53,826 nucleotides of DNA from Mucilaginibacter sp. (GTDB lineage: Bacteria; Bacteroidota; Bacteroidia; Sphingobacteriales; Sphingobacteriaceae): contig JANXTT010000132.1 in NCBI GenBank assembly GCA_025352225.1, positions 1 to 53,826 of the forward strand. The letters are read 5' to 3'. Under the pieces are notes generated by a model. It was given only the letters and a program-made list of their open reading frames with translations. It did not search any database and was not told the DNA's origin. The position numbers and the translations under genes are program-made. Below, piece by piece: positions 37,201 through 45,823 of the stretch (positions are counted from its first letter, which is position 1; every line of letters starts with the position of its first letter).

Positions 37201-37428
37201 CACTACATTGCTTTTTAAAGCTAAACCATTTTCGGCTTCCTTAATCTGCAGTTTACTATGTCTGGCTAATAACTCAACCATCCGGCTTTTAAAATCGGAT
37301 GATAAATGTTGGATAATTACGTATGCAACCCCATCCAAAGGGGTATGGTCAAAAAAAGCATTAATTTCTTCCATCCCACCGGCCGATGCGCCAATTGCAA
37401 TGATATGATGGGGTTCTGCTGATTGCAT
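34216..37428 (-). CDS. CheB-CheR-PAS-histidine kinase fusion
   Basis: A 1070-residue cytoplasmic signalling protein. CheB methylesterase domain (about 1-190) has the GASAGG nucleophile Ser15, His41 in QHLS and the GLGSDGTSG Asp loop. CheR methyltransferase (about 200-470) has SVTSFFRD and the SAM motif VAGCATGEEVYS. A coiled coil of repeated SNEEMQS/ANEELIS units (about 635-715) leads to PAS domains, then a HisKA domain with His853 (ASHDLLAPL) and an HATPase domain (NAIKF, DNGIGIP, GHGIGLYLAKKI). No receiver domain is seen. Family members are known; the stimulus is unknown. Confidence 0.92.
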   Translation of the reverse strand: MQSAEPHHIIAIGASAGGMEEINAFFDHTPLDGVAYVIIQHLSSDFKSRMVELLARHSKLQIKEAENGLALKSNVVYLIPHDKYMTISDNKLYLTNKEKTKTPHLTINKFFNSLAENSGKRAIGVVLSGLGSDGTSGIKAIKKAGGMVIARDPETSEFPSMPSHAIATGIVDFVLEPELMPNAIEDYIKYGAELFSDGKDDEKNLKAIVELIKEKLPLDFSEYKKSTILRRTKRRAAYGNFTTLTNYLDFLKANPEEVEALSKEFLISVTSFFRDKEAFDIIQKSILPDILQRITPGEELKMWVAGCATGEEVYSMAILIAEQLKGSLKDTVVKIFATDIDKAALVHAGKGIYNKSIANNVSEERLEKFFIKEGAQYRVKPIIRKMVIFAQHDLVKNPPYCNMHFISCRNLLIYMTTVLQKKIYTMLLFGLKKDGYLFLGSSENPMPIMKNLEIVNKKWKIYKNLEAKRALRFDAFSLPELIDAKRAPSSYSRENISTNTNTTLVEAVNAALVKELNRLVICIDENNHVIKSYGDTTKYLLQKNFNPNLTELLPKPLAVAFNTLSTKALKINEKAAVQGIKIKQGSHLIMVNLSVTPLIVKKGEQKLLMVSISEDASPVTEKQKNKVFDEKIYLDQYIVNLEEELKEIKDKLQYTYEQLDASNENMQSFNEELISANEEMQSSNEEMQSVNEELDTINSDYQLKNKELLEINDDLNNYFRSNINGQLFINNDLLLMKFSPGATKQINLLESDIGRPISNISTNIKFETIIDDIKKVLAEGTIITKEIETNNGKWYQIMTMPYVQQADNSYHGAIITFNDVTELKKVQLELDKKNQSLLRINEDLDNFVHTASHDLLAPLANIETSIEIINRINVSDPQVNKFLKIINGSIHKFNALIKDISKIAKIENDMLAMELVDIDEILNNIEWSLDNKIKLAEAVVIRELEVQYIHFSKKNLRSIIYNLVSNAIKFKSDERPVIHIHTKKEGDGMMLSITDNGIGIPKEGLTTIFDMYGRLNRDIEGHGIGLYLAKKIVNAAKGSMNVESEPGKGTKFIIHLKNEPAPANAIPAFN

Positions 37429-37714
37429 AAGCTGTAATTAAAAGAGCGTCAAGTTAGAATACGAGAATATATTCTGATAACAGAGGACAGATAATGTTAC
37501 CAAATATATAAATCTTTTCAAGATAAACAAATATTTATTTAATTTTATTTCTCCTTAATGCAATATAATTAATTTCAAGTTAATTTATTGCAAACAACAA
37601 GAAAGAACAATGAATGCAAATCTGCAAATTAAGCTGGTATCTGTAAATGACGCTCATCACCGTCAAATATGATCTTAATTAACTATGGTACACACCCCCT
37701 ACAATAGTTAGTTT

Positions 37715-37939
37715 TTATCCTTTAAACGCTACTATTTCTTTACCTATCAAATTTATTTCAGGGTTCATTTCAAAAAGTGGCATATCGGTTTCGGGGTCCA
37801 GTTTTAGCCATTGCTCTTCGGTATCTTTTTGTATGGTGGCAAACTCTAAACCATCCTTAAAAATAGTAAACGTATCGTTCTCTTCCGGAAATACGGAGTA
37901 CGTTATTTCTCCTATCTCAATATCAAAAGGTTCTTCCAT
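37715..37939 (-). CDS. Small conserved-looking acidic protein
   Basis: Unrecognised, 74 residues (MEEPFDIEIGEITYSVFPEEND), acidic and beta-rich with no signal. It starts 6 bp after the stop of the degenerate DEAD-box gene and is probably cotranscribed with it. Strand-turn-strand pattern (YSVFPE..TFTIFKDGLEFATIQ) suggests one small fold. Function not known. Confidence 0.7.
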   Translation of the reverse strand: MEEPFDIEIGEITYSVFPEENDTFTIFKDGLEFATIQKDTEEQWLKLDPETDMPLFEMNPEINLIGKEIVAFKG

Positions 37940-37945
37940 AATGTT

Positions 37946-39238
37946 TTATCCGTGTTTTTTCTTTTTTGTCATTTTGGCTTTAGTGCCGGCGCTAAAGTTA
38001 TAGTCTTTTTTATTGCTATCCTTTTTTTCGTGGAAAGCTTCGCCACGCGTTTCAACAGGGGTTTTTGGCACTGCCTTTTTCTTATCCTCGTTTTTATCCT
38101 CTTTGGATACGATAAGATCCTCGGGTAATTCGGCTACCGCTAATTTATGCCCAATGGCATGTTCTATTTTTTTAACTGTTGCCAGCTCAATATCTGTAGC
38201 AAAAGTTATGGCAAAGGTTTCATCAAGTGCTGATCGTTTTACAATACGCTCAATAAAGATCTCTTTTTCATCGGGTATTTCCAGGTGAATAATAAACGGG
38301 ATACGGGTAAGGTCGACCGACCCTTGTAACTCGTTGGCAATGATAAGCACCCTTATTTCTTCCTGTTCTTTAAAATCCTCTATATGTTCAAACCCTTTCG
38401 ATTCAAAAAACAAGGGGTTTAGTATCGCCGATTTCCCTTTCATGCGTTGGTGCAGGTTGGCCTGTATCTTTTCGGCAGTTAACCGGGTGTTTACAAATAC
38501 TACCGTTTTAGTAAATATCTCTTCGTCTTGCAATAATAAATTAAGCAGGTTAAGCTTGGTACGGAAGTTATTTACATGGTACAATACCTGCTCAAATATT
38601 TCCGCTTTGGCCTCACCTGTTTCTTCAACCTCTATTATGGCAGGCATACTCATAAACGGTTGTATCATTTGTTCCAGTTTACTATGCAACACTTCTGTAA
38701 ATATTAAATGCTGGCATTTACTAATGCTGTTGGCTAACTCGTTTACCGGGAGCTGTAAACCTTGCTTAACAATGGTTTCGGCATCATCCACAATAAACAT
38801 GATAATTTTATTAAGGTTGAGGCCCAGTTTAAGGTATATGGAACGGGCCCTGTCGGGCGTGGCTACTACAATATCGGCGCCATCTGCCAGAGCATCCATT
38901 TGGGTTTCTATGCCCGGGGTTGCGTATAAGCTAACCACACGGATGGTTTTATTTTTATTTAAAAGCTCAAACTGCTCTGTTACGGCTATTACCCTGTCTT
39001 TATCAGGTACTAATATCAATGCCCGGGGGGCTTCTTCTACGCCGTATTTAAGGCGCATTAACACTCCTAAAATATACGTGGTTGTTTTACCGCAACCTTC
39101 GGGGCCAACGCCTATCATATCCTGCCCGCCTATAATCCGCGACAGCGATTTTGACTGTATTTCTTTTGGAGTTAAGTAACCTGCATCGGTTATTGACCGT
39201 ACCAGTTGCTTATTCAACTTTAATTTATCTGACCACAC
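37946..39238 (-). CDS. DEAD-box-like protein with degenerate helicase motifs
   Basis: About 430 residues. The fold order of a DEAD-box helicase is present: a Q-motif-like start, Walker A GPEGCGKTT, TPDR for TPGR, and the KTVVFVNTRLTAEKI motif IV. The key sites are changed: motif II reads VDDAE, motif III reads FTEV for SAT, motif V lacks the T-D-x-x-x-R-G pattern, and motif VI reads IERIVKR for HRxGRxGR. It probably retains nucleotide binding but not ordinary unwinding. No ATG is near; I place the start at GTG 39238, though TTG 39265 is also open. A basic KKK tail ends the protein. Confidence 0.8.
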   Translation of the reverse strand: MWSDKLKLNKQLVRSITDAGYLTPKEIQSKSLSRIIGGQDMIGVGPEGCGKTTTYILGVLMRLKYGVEEAPRALILVPDKDRVIAVTEQFELLNKNKTIRVVSLYATPGIETQMDALADGADIVVATPDRARSIYLKLGLNLNKIIMFIVDDAETIVKQGLQLPVNELANSISKCQHLIFTEVLHSKLEQMIQPFMSMPAIIEVEETGEAKAEIFEQVLYHVNNFRTKLNLLNLLLQDEEIFTKTVVFVNTRLTAEKIQANLHQRMKGKSAILNPLFFESKGFEHIEDFKEQEEIRVLIIANELQGSVDLTRIPFIIHLEIPDEKEIFIERIVKRSALDETFAITFATDIELATVKKIEHAIGHKLAVAELPEDLIVSKEDKNEDKKKAVPKTPVETRGEAFHEKKDSNKKDYNFSAGTKAKMTKKKKHG

Positions 39239-39289
39239 AATTACAACAATTTTAATATGGTGCAAATTAACGACAAAATTTTGAGTTGT

Positions 39290-39475
39290 GTGTTGGACTT
39301 TAGTTGCCCGTTGCGAGTTGTGAGTTGCCAGTTTTGGGTGTTGTTATGGGTTGCGAGTTGCCAGTTTAGGGTTTTAGGTTGTCGTACCTCCGCAATATGT
39401 AACTTACAACCCTCAACAAAAAAACCTTCCGCAACTCGCAACCAAAAGATCTCACAACCCACAACTGGCAACTAA
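39290..39475. repeat. Inverted block of gttgcgagttgccagt-like words
   Basis: The left half repeats variants of gttgcgagttgccagttt (at about 39310, 39320 and 39350), and the right half (39430-39475) carries inverse versions such as gcaactcgcaacc and cacaactggcaac. It fills the space between two divergent DEAD-box-type genes and could fold into a long hairpin. Any promoters of both genes must lie in or beside it. Confidence 0.75.
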
Positions 39476-39495
39476 ATACTTACCTTTGCGCGATC

Positions 39496-40797
39496 ATGAT
39501 AAAAAGAGCGCTCGAAAAACTTAAGATAAATGCCCTGAACGAAATGCAGCATGCCGCGCTCAATGTGCCTAAACAAAGCGATATGATATTGCTTTCGGCA
39601 ACGGGTTCGGGTAAAACGCTGGGGTTTTTGTTACCTGTTTTAGGCTTGCTCGACGAACAAGTGACCGGCGTACAGGTGCTTGTTTTGGTTCCCTCGCGTG
39701 AGCTGGCCATGCAGATAGAGCAGGTTTTTAAAACGATGAGCAGCGGCTTTAAGGTAAATTGCAGCTATGGCGGGCATTCTACCCGGATAGAAAAAAATAA
39801 CCTGTCACAACCACCAGCGGTGCTTATTGGCACACCGGGCCGGATAGCCTACCATATTCGCCACGAAAATTTTAACACCCAAAACGTACAAACACTGGTG
39901 CTTGATGAATTTGATAAAGCACTTGAGTTTGGCTTTCAGGATGATATGGCCTTTATTATCAAGCAGTTGCCGGCTTTAAAGAAACGGATTTTGACATCGG
40001 CTACCAAAATGGAGCAAATACCAGCTTTTACAGGCGTAACAAAACCCGTAGAGATCAACTTTTTGAAAGACGCGGTAAGCGCGCCCGATCTGAAACTAAA
40101 GTCGATTATGACCACCGGCGAGGATAAACTGGAAGCTGTATTCGCGCTGATCTGTAAAATAGGAAATAAGCCCACGTTGGTTTTTTGTAACCACCGCGAC
40201 GCCGTGGACAGGATAAGTGAGTTATTGTATGATATGGGTTTGATACATGGTGTTTTTCATGGTGGGATGGAGCAGGAAGATAGGGAGCACGCTTTATTGA
40301 AATTCAGGAACGGGAGTACTAACCTGCTGATCACTACCGATCTGGCGTCGCGCGGTTTAGATATACCCGAAATTGAATGTGTGATACATTACCAACTGCC
40401 ACATAACGAAGAAGCTTTTTTGCACCGCAATGGGCGTACCGCGCGCATGCATGCCAAAGGTACATCGTACCTGATGTTAACCCCGGAAGACAGGCTGCCG
40501 TATCTGAAAGAGCAACCCGAAATTGAAAATTTACCCGACAAGATTGTTTTGCCGAAACCAACGGCCTGGGCCACCTTATACATAGCCGCCGGGAAAAAAG
40601 ATAAAGTAAACAAAGTGGATATTGTGGGATTACTGCTACAGAAAGGCGAATTGCAAAAAGAAGACCTGGGCCTGATAGAAGTGCGCGACCATGAATCATA
40701 CGCGGCTGTAAAGCGCGATAGGATAGGGCGCGCCGTACAGCTTATTAAAGACCATAAAATTAAAAACAAGAAGGTTAAAATAGAAATATCCAGGTAA
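39496..40797 (+). CDS. DEAD-box RNA helicase
   Basis: An ATP-dependent RNA helicase of 433 residues with canonical motifs: Q-region NEMQHAAL, motif I ATGSGKT, VPSREL, TPGR, motif II DEFD, motif III SAT, motif V TDLASRGLD and motif VI HRNGRTAR. The C-terminal extension (about 345-433) is basic and ends KKVKIEISR, an RNA-binding-type tail. It is divergent from the degenerate copy across the inverted repeat. Likely roles are ribosome assembly or mRNA decay (family knowledge). Confidence 0.93.
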   Translation: MIKRALEKLKINALNEMQHAALNVPKQSDMILLSATGSGKTLGFLLPVLGLLDEQVTGVQVLVLVPSRELAMQIEQVFKTMSSGFKVNCSYGGHSTRIEKNNLSQPPAVLIGTPGRIAYHIRHENFNTQNVQTLVLDEFDKALEFGFQDDMAFIIKQLPALKKRILTSATKMEQIPAFTGVTKPVEINFLKDAVSAPDLKLKSIMTTGEDKLEAVFALICKIGNKPTLVFCNHRDAVDRISELLYDMGLIHGVFHGGMEQEDREHALLKFRNGSTNLLITTDLASRGLDIPEIECVIHYQLPHNEEAFLHRNGRTARMHAKGTSYLMLTPEDRLPYLKEQPEIENLPDKIVLPKPTAWATLYIAAGKKDKVNKVDIVGLLLQKGELQKEDLGLIEVRDHESYAAVKRDRIGRAVQLIKDHKIKNKKVKIEISR

Positions 40798-40811
40798 CTG
40801 GTTTAGAATAA

Positions 40812-41267
40812 TCAATCGGCATCATAGGCCTGTTTCAAGGCTGCAATATCAAGTTTGTCCATTTTCATCATAGCAGCCATTGCCTGTTGTGATCTTTTAG
40901 CATCGCTGCTACCAATAAATTGGCGCAGGGCACTGGGTACAATTTGCCATGACAGGCCGTATTTATCTTTAAGCCAGCCGCACCTGCCTTTTGAGCCGCC
41001 TGCCGAGAGTTTTTCCCAATAATCATCTACTTCTTCCTGGGTTTTACAATCTACCGATAACGATATAGCTTCATTAAATTTAAAGTATGGGCCGCCATTA
41101 AACGCGATGAGTTCCTGTCCCTCTATTTCAAATGTAACAGCCATTGGTTTTCCGCCAGGGCCGGGGTTTATGTTTCCGTTTTTCGAATTTTTAAAAATAG
41201 ATGTATAAAATGCAACAGCTTCTTCAGCATTATTATCAAACCATAAAAATGGGGTTATCTTTTTCAT
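40812..41267 (-). CDS. VOC-family protein (PhnB/3-dmu-9_3-mt type)
   Basis: A 151-residue vicinal-oxygen-chelate fold protein. It begins MKKITPFLWFDNNAEEAVAFYTSIFKNS, has GPYFKFNEAISLSVDC and CGWLKDKYGLSWQIVP in the second half, all typical of the PhnB-like family. Substrates of this family are mostly unknown; it is often predicted as a small-molecule-binding or resistance-type protein. Convergent with the DEAD-box gene, solo gene. Confidence 0.85.
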   Translation of the reverse strand: MKKITPFLWFDNNAEEAVAFYTSIFKNSKNGNINPGPGGKPMAVTFEIEGQELIAFNGGPYFKFNEAISLSVDCKTQEEVDDYWEKLSAGGSKGRCGWLKDKYGLSWQIVPSALRQFIGSSDAKRSQQAMAAMMKMDKLDIAALKQAYDAD

Positions 41268-41425
41268 ATGGGTAGTTTATTTGTTTGCCAAACGTTGTTA
41301 TTCCTTAACAAATGTAATATACAAAGTTTATATAAACCAATAGTAAATGCATTAAACAGGTTAATCACCCCGGCGAATTTTCATTATAAACCAATGCCCC
41401 CACGGAGATCGAAATGCTTGCCAGC

Positions 41426-42712
41426 CTAACTTTTTGGCAGGGTTACGCTATCATCATAAACAGGTTTTCCCAGCAAATTACTGCATAGCTTTACCGCGCT
41501 TGCAAAGGCATCTTCGTGGAAACCATATTTAAAATAACTGCCGCAAAAGTAGATGGGGCCGGTTTGGTTTAATTTATACAATTCTTCTTGAGAGCGGATG
41601 GCGGGTACATCAAACAAGGGATGTTCGTAATCAATTTCTTTGATAATCTTTTGCGTGTCAATGTTATCATGCGGATTGATGGAAACAAAATAGTTTTTTT
41701 TATCGGATACGCTTTGCAACTGGTTCATCCAGTAAATGGTACTTGGCAGCAATTTACCTCCCTGCAACTGTATCCGATAGTTCCAGCTGCTCCAAGCCAG
41801 CTTTGTTTTGGGCATAATACTTTCGTCGGTATGCAATACAGCTTTGTTGTATTGGTATTTAAAGGTTGATAGCAGGCGTTGTTCTTCGGGTGTGGGGTTA
41901 TCTAAAAGCGCCAAAGCCTGGTCGCCATGGCAGGCCAGTATCACTTTATCATAAATTTCGGTGGCACCATCGGCGGTGTGCACTATTGATTTGCCGTTTT
42001 CGCGGGATACTTTTACAGCTTTACTATTAACGCGGATTTTGTCTTTAAAAGGTTTTATAAGTATTTCGCGATAGCTTTGGCTGCCTTTATCGGGGGTGTA
42101 CCATTGGTGCTGCGTGTCTAAACCTAAAAAACCATGATTTTTAAAGAACCTGATTAATGCTACCGCCGGGAAATCAAGCATCTGTTCCATTGGGGTACTC
42201 CATACGGCCGAGCTCATGGGTACAAGGTATTTCCACAGCATATCTTCACTAAAGTTAAACTCTTTAATATATTGGCCCAGGGAGTGGTTAGCGTATTTAG
42301 GGTCGTCGAGTATTTTAACGCTTTCTTTATTAAAACGGCCTATCTCCATTAACATTTTGATGTATGGCAGGTTGAAGATGTTTTTTCGTTGTGCAAACAA
42401 ATGGTTAACACTTGAGCCGCTATACTCCAAACCCGTAGGTATATGTTGTACACTAAAAGACATGTCAGTTTTTTTAACCGGGGCATTAATTTCGGCAAAT
42501 AGCTTGCAAAGGTTCGGGTAAGTCTGATAATTGAAAACCATAAAACCCGTATCAATGTAAACCGGCTTGCCATCTTCGTCAACAGTAACGGTATTGGTAT
42601 GGCCGCCTACGTAGTTGTTTTGTTCGTAAAAAGTAAGGTTGGCTGTTGAGTTTAGGAAATGGCCGCAACCCATCCCGGCAATACCGGTACCTATAATGGC
42701 TATTTTTTGCAT
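41426..42712 (-). CDS. FAD-dependent amine-oxidase-like oxidoreductase
   Basis: A 428-residue flavoprotein. GTGIAGMGCG (from Gly8) is the dinucleotide-binding loop, with VGGHTNTV following as the second FAD contact, and HGDQALALL near residue 265; the C-terminal FCGSYFKYGFHEDAFASAV closes the FAD site. This subtype is often encoded with cyclopropane-fatty-acid synthase-type methyltransferases, where it acts on fatty acyl chains. Third gene of an operon, 2 bp after the hydrolase gene. Confidence 0.85.
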   Translation of the reverse strand: MQKIAIIGTGIAGMGCGHFLNSTANLTFYEQNNYVGGHTNTVTVDEDGKPVYIDTGFMVFNYQTYPNLCKLFAEINAPVKKTDMSFSVQHIPTGLEYSGSSVNHLFAQRKNIFNLPYIKMLMEIGRFNKESVKILDDPKYANHSLGQYIKEFNFSEDMLWKYLVPMSSAVWSTPMEQMLDFPAVALIRFFKNHGFLGLDTQHQWYTPDKGSQSYREILIKPFKDKIRVNSKAVKVSRENGKSIVHTADGATEIYDKVILACHGDQALALLDNPTPEEQRLLSTFKYQYNKAVLHTDESIMPKTKLAWSSWNYRIQLQGGKLLPSTIYWMNQLQSVSDKKNYFVSINPHDNIDTQKIIKEIDYEHPLFDVPAIRSQEELYKLNQTGPIYFCGSYFKYGFHEDAFASAVKLCSNLLGKPVYDDSVTLPKS

Positions 42713-42714
42713 CG

Positions 42715-43848
42715 TTATTTTGTAACCTGGTTTAAAAACCGTTCAATAGTATAAGTAGCTAACTGGCCGCTGGGGCCGTTTAAAGTATAATCGCAGCCGT
42801 GAGTTGCCCAGGGGAGCGTGAGTACAAAGTGTTTAACGCCATTTTGCTGCAGCTTAATATTTAAGCGGCGGGTATGCTCGTAGGCAACCAATACATCATT
42901 TTCACCATGTATTAATAAGGTTGGTACAGATTGCTTGTTTACTGCTAATATAGGCGAGCTTGCTTCATAGTTATGCGGTACCGCATTATAAGTGCCACCC
43001 AGATAATCTCCCATTACCTTACGGGAGTCCATAATGAGCGGGTTTGACGGAATAGAATAGCCCCAAACCATATCTGCGGGGCCATAATAGCTGATTACCC
43101 CTTTTAAACCCGGCTGGTGCAGGGTATATGCTGATAGCAATGCAATTTGTCCGCCTGCCGATCTGCCCAGTAAAACAAAGTTATTGGTATCGATATGCAG
43201 TTTATCGGCATGCTGGCGTAAAAAAGATATGGCAGTATGTACATCCACAACTGGCGCCGGGCATTGGTATTGGGGAGCTAAGCGGTAATTAATAGATGCT
43301 ACATTATAGCCCAATTTAGCCAGGTGGCTATTAATTTCGGGTAATTCGGAACTATTGCCCGCCGCCCATGAGCCTCCGTGTACCACAACAACGCAGGGTT
43401 TTGTACCAGCTATTACCGATGGATAAAAATCAAGCTTTAAATTTAAAATAGGGTTATAAGTTAATACGCTGTACGGGATCAGTTTTTCTCCTAACCCGGT
43501 AAACATGCGGATAGGATTGAAAGGCAATTTGCCTGGCTGGCCCTGTAATTCTGCAGTACCCGTGCCAAACTCTGTTTCAAAGTTTTGTGGTAGGTTTTTT
43601 GCAATGCTATACGCCCGTACAAGAGGGGATATATACAAAATTAATGCTATTAGCCCCGTTATAGTACCAGCTAACTGATATTTTGTTACCCCAAAACCCC
43701 ATGCAATTAATAGAGAAGTGATAATAATAAATACCCACGAAAACTCTGTAACCAGAATGGAAGCCAGCCATAAATAATAAGCCGGAGCCTTAAAAATGGT
43801 TAATAATGAGAGTAAAAAAAATATAATAATGAATATTAACCTGGCCAT
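42715..43848 (-). CDS. Membrane-anchored alpha/beta hydrolase
   Basis: A 377-residue hydrolase. The first 90 residues contain three or so hydrophobic helices; then a BD-FAE-type alpha/beta hydrolase with oxyanion motif VVHGGSWAAG, nucleophile GRSAGGQ and a likely Asp and His (HGENDVLV, THGCDYTL). It is likely an esterase/lipase at the membrane. Sandwiched tightly between the methyltransferase (1 bp) and the FAD enzyme (2 bp), an unusual insertion in this type of operon. Confidence 0.8.
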   Translation of the reverse strand: MARLIFIIIFFLLSLLTIFKAPAYYLWLASILVTEFSWVFIIITSLLIAWGFGVTKYQLAGTITGLIALILYISPLVRAYSIAKNLPQNFETEFGTGTAELQGQPGKLPFNPIRMFTGLGEKLIPYSVLTYNPILNLKLDFYPSVIAGTKPCVVVVHGGSWAAGNSSELPEINSHLAKLGYNVASINYRLAPQYQCPAPVVDVHTAISFLRQHADKLHIDTNNFVLLGRSAGGQIALLSAYTLHQPGLKGVISYYGPADMVWGYSIPSNPLIMDSRKVMGDYLGGTYNAVPHNYEASSPILAVNKQSVPTLLIHGENDVLVAYEHTRRLNIKLQQNGVKHFVLTLPWATHGCDYTLNGPSGQLATYTIERFLNQVTK

Positions 43849-44880
43849 TTATTTGTTTTTATGAAATAGATAATGACTTACTATCCACTCGTTACCATTA
43901 TTATAATTCCATAATTCGGCACAAGCGAGGTAAAATAAGCGCCAGTATACCCACCATTTAACTGCCTGGTTTTTACCATACGTTTGTTGGAATAGGGGCA
44001 TAATCTCGGCTTCATTGTTGTCCATATTTTTTAACCAGGCTTCGGATGTTTTGGCATAATGGGTGCCGTTTACATGCCAGTGTTTTTCGACCGAAAGATC
44101 GTCGTTGAAATAAAACATAAGATCGTCGCTAGGCATTACACCACCTGTAAAAAAGTACCTGCTCATCCAGTCAGATTCGTCTTTTACTTCAAAAAGGTAT
44201 GCATATTCTTTATGCGTAAAAATATGGATGAATAGTTTGCCGCCGGCCTTTAAAAACGATGCTACCTTTGCCATCAGCAACTGGTAATTGCGCATATGTT
44301 CAAACATCTCTACCGAAACTACTCTGTCAAATTGTTCGTCGATGGTGAAAGTGTTCATATCAGCGGTGATGACGGTAAGGTTGGTGATGTTTCGCTGTTT
44401 GGCCTGCTCATCAATATGAAGTTTTTGTGTACGGGAATTTGATACAACCTTAAAGGTGCTTTTCGGATACTTAGCGGCCATAAACAGAGATAGCGAGCCC
44501 CATCCGCATCCCAATTCCAACACGTTTTGCCCGTTTTGTAATTCTGCACGCTGGCATGTAATATCCAGCATATCGGTTTCGGACGTGTCAATATCGGTTA
44601 CACCGGGTTTCCAGTATCCGCAAGAATATTTCAGATTTTTGCCTAAACAGTATTGGTAAAATACAGTTGGCACTTCGTAATGTTGCTCATTTGCGTCGAC
44701 TGTGTTAACCGCGATGGGCGACGCCTTTAAATCAGCTATTAATTTCATTAAATGGGCCTGCTGCGCTTCTACGTCGCCTTTATTCTCGTCTTCAAGTCGT
44801 TGCCTTAACAGTTTGCGAATGCCCTGGCGGATTAAAAAATCAGGGACCTTGTTTTGTTCGAGTAATTTATCGTACCACAT
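43849..44880 (-). CDS. Cyclopropane-fatty-acyl-phospholipid synthase-type methyltransferase
   Basis: A 343-residue SAM-dependent methyltransferase acting on unsaturated acyl chains of phospholipids. HYEVPTVFYQYCLGKNLKYSCGYW precedes the SAM motif VLELGCGWGSLS; the SVEMFEHM and GGKLFIHIFTH segments follow the family order. It lacks the N-terminal lipid-binding domain of the long E. coli enzyme. First gene of the lipid-modification operon; a palindrome lies 41 bp upstream of its ATG. Confidence 0.85.
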   Translation of the reverse strand: MWYDKLLEQNKVPDFLIRQGIRKLLRQRLEDENKGDVEAQQAHLMKLIADLKASPIAVNTVDANEQHYEVPTVFYQYCLGKNLKYSCGYWKPGVTDIDTSETDMLDITCQRAELQNGQNVLELGCGWGSLSLFMAAKYPKSTFKVVSNSRTQKLHIDEQAKQRNITNLTVITADMNTFTIDEQFDRVVSVEMFEHMRNYQLLMAKVASFLKAGGKLFIHIFTHKEYAYLFEVKDESDWMSRYFFTGGVMPSDDLMFYFNDDLSVEKHWHVNGTHYAKTSEAWLKNMDNNEAEIMPLFQQTYGKNQAVKWWVYWRLFYLACAELWNYNNGNEWIVSHYLFHKNK

Positions 44881-45276
44881 TGTTGCTTAGGGTTTAGGCC
44901 GTTATAGTTAGGAAGATTATTAGTCTAATTTAGACTATTTTGAAATACCTTTACCTATTTCCGGACTTATTTATACCTATATTACGATGTTTAAGCGTGT
45001 ATAGATTTGGTTTTAGGTTTATTTTATGTGCGATTTGCTTATTTACCGAAAGCTTTTTATACAGATGCCCCAACCCAGAATGAACGCCCATGCCATTTAC
45101 CGTCGGGAAATTAGGGAAACCGGGTCAGGAATAAAAATATAAACCTTGTATTAAAAGGCGAACAATACGTAGTTTAAAATGCCGATTAATAGGTATTTTA
45201 AACTACTGAAAGTTGCATTACTTTTATTTATCATTGTATTGATATATTATTTCTAAAAATTTTACTCTTTAAAAGT
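44881..45276. other. Divergent control region
   Basis: No gene seen in 396 bp. It contains the palindrome at 44921-44937 and should carry promoters for both the lipid operon and the divergent secreted-protein gene. Confidence 0.6.
44921..44937. promoter_or_regulatory. Palindromic candidate operator of lipid operon
   Basis: tagtctaa and ttagacta flank one central T: a perfect 8+1+8 palindrome beginning 40 bp upstream of the methyltransferase start. Its size fits a dimeric regulator; none is encoded nearby. Confidence 0.6.
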
Positions 45277-45819
45277 ATGAAAATCAAGTACGCTTTGTAC
45301 ACCTGCTGTTTGTTATCTATTTTCTGTTTCTTCCAGGCATCTGCCCAAACAGAATCTGCCACTGTTAAAATGCAAAAAATGATGAGGAACATTATCCAGC
45401 AGGTTCCTGATGAGTTTAAAAAATTAAAAGGAAGTGAAGTATCGCGAAATGAGAAAGCAATTATTTATAAAGTTGACCTTACGAAAACGATAACCGACCC
45501 TAAAGAAATGAAAACCGCGTTAGCGACGGATTTTTTTGGATCTATGCTTACTTCTGAAGATTATATTGCTGAAACCGGCGGGAGTACTATTTATTTGGCC
45601 CGGTACGCTGATGTTGATATTTTAGAACTTATGGGAAAAGCTTTTATTGACCTGCCTAATTTTTTAGCAATGGGTACAGATGCTAAAGTAGACGAATTGA
45701 AATCCGATATTATCGGTACACATATTTATATTCTAACCATTAAAGGCGTAAGTATTGGGCGTCTTGATTACGATGGGTTAAACGGAAAAGGTCAGCTAAT
45801 TATCGGTATTAAGAAATAA
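45277..45819 (+). CDS. Secreted unknown protein
   Basis: A 180-residue exported protein starting MKIKYALYTCCLLS with a signal peptide ending about ASAQ (residue 24). The mature part has no recognised motif, though the mixed KVDLTKTITDPKEMKTALATDFF segment recalls DUF4252-like small periplasmic proteins; I am not sure. It is 4 bp upstream of the next lipoprotein gene and probably forms an operon with it. Confidence 0.6.
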   Translation: MKIKYALYTCCLLSIFCFFQASAQTESATVKMQKMMRNIIQQVPDEFKKLKGSEVSRNEKAIIYKVDLTKTITDPKEMKTALATDFFGSMLTSEDYIAETGGSTIYLARYADVDILELMGKAFIDLPNFLAMGTDAKVDELKSDIIGTHIYILTIKGVSIGRLDYDGLNGKGQLIIGIKK

Positions 45820-45823
45820 ATTT

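Noticed and set aside
36878..37408. Plus-strand frame of 176 codons
   Set aside because: It is the shadow of the CheB domain coding strand.
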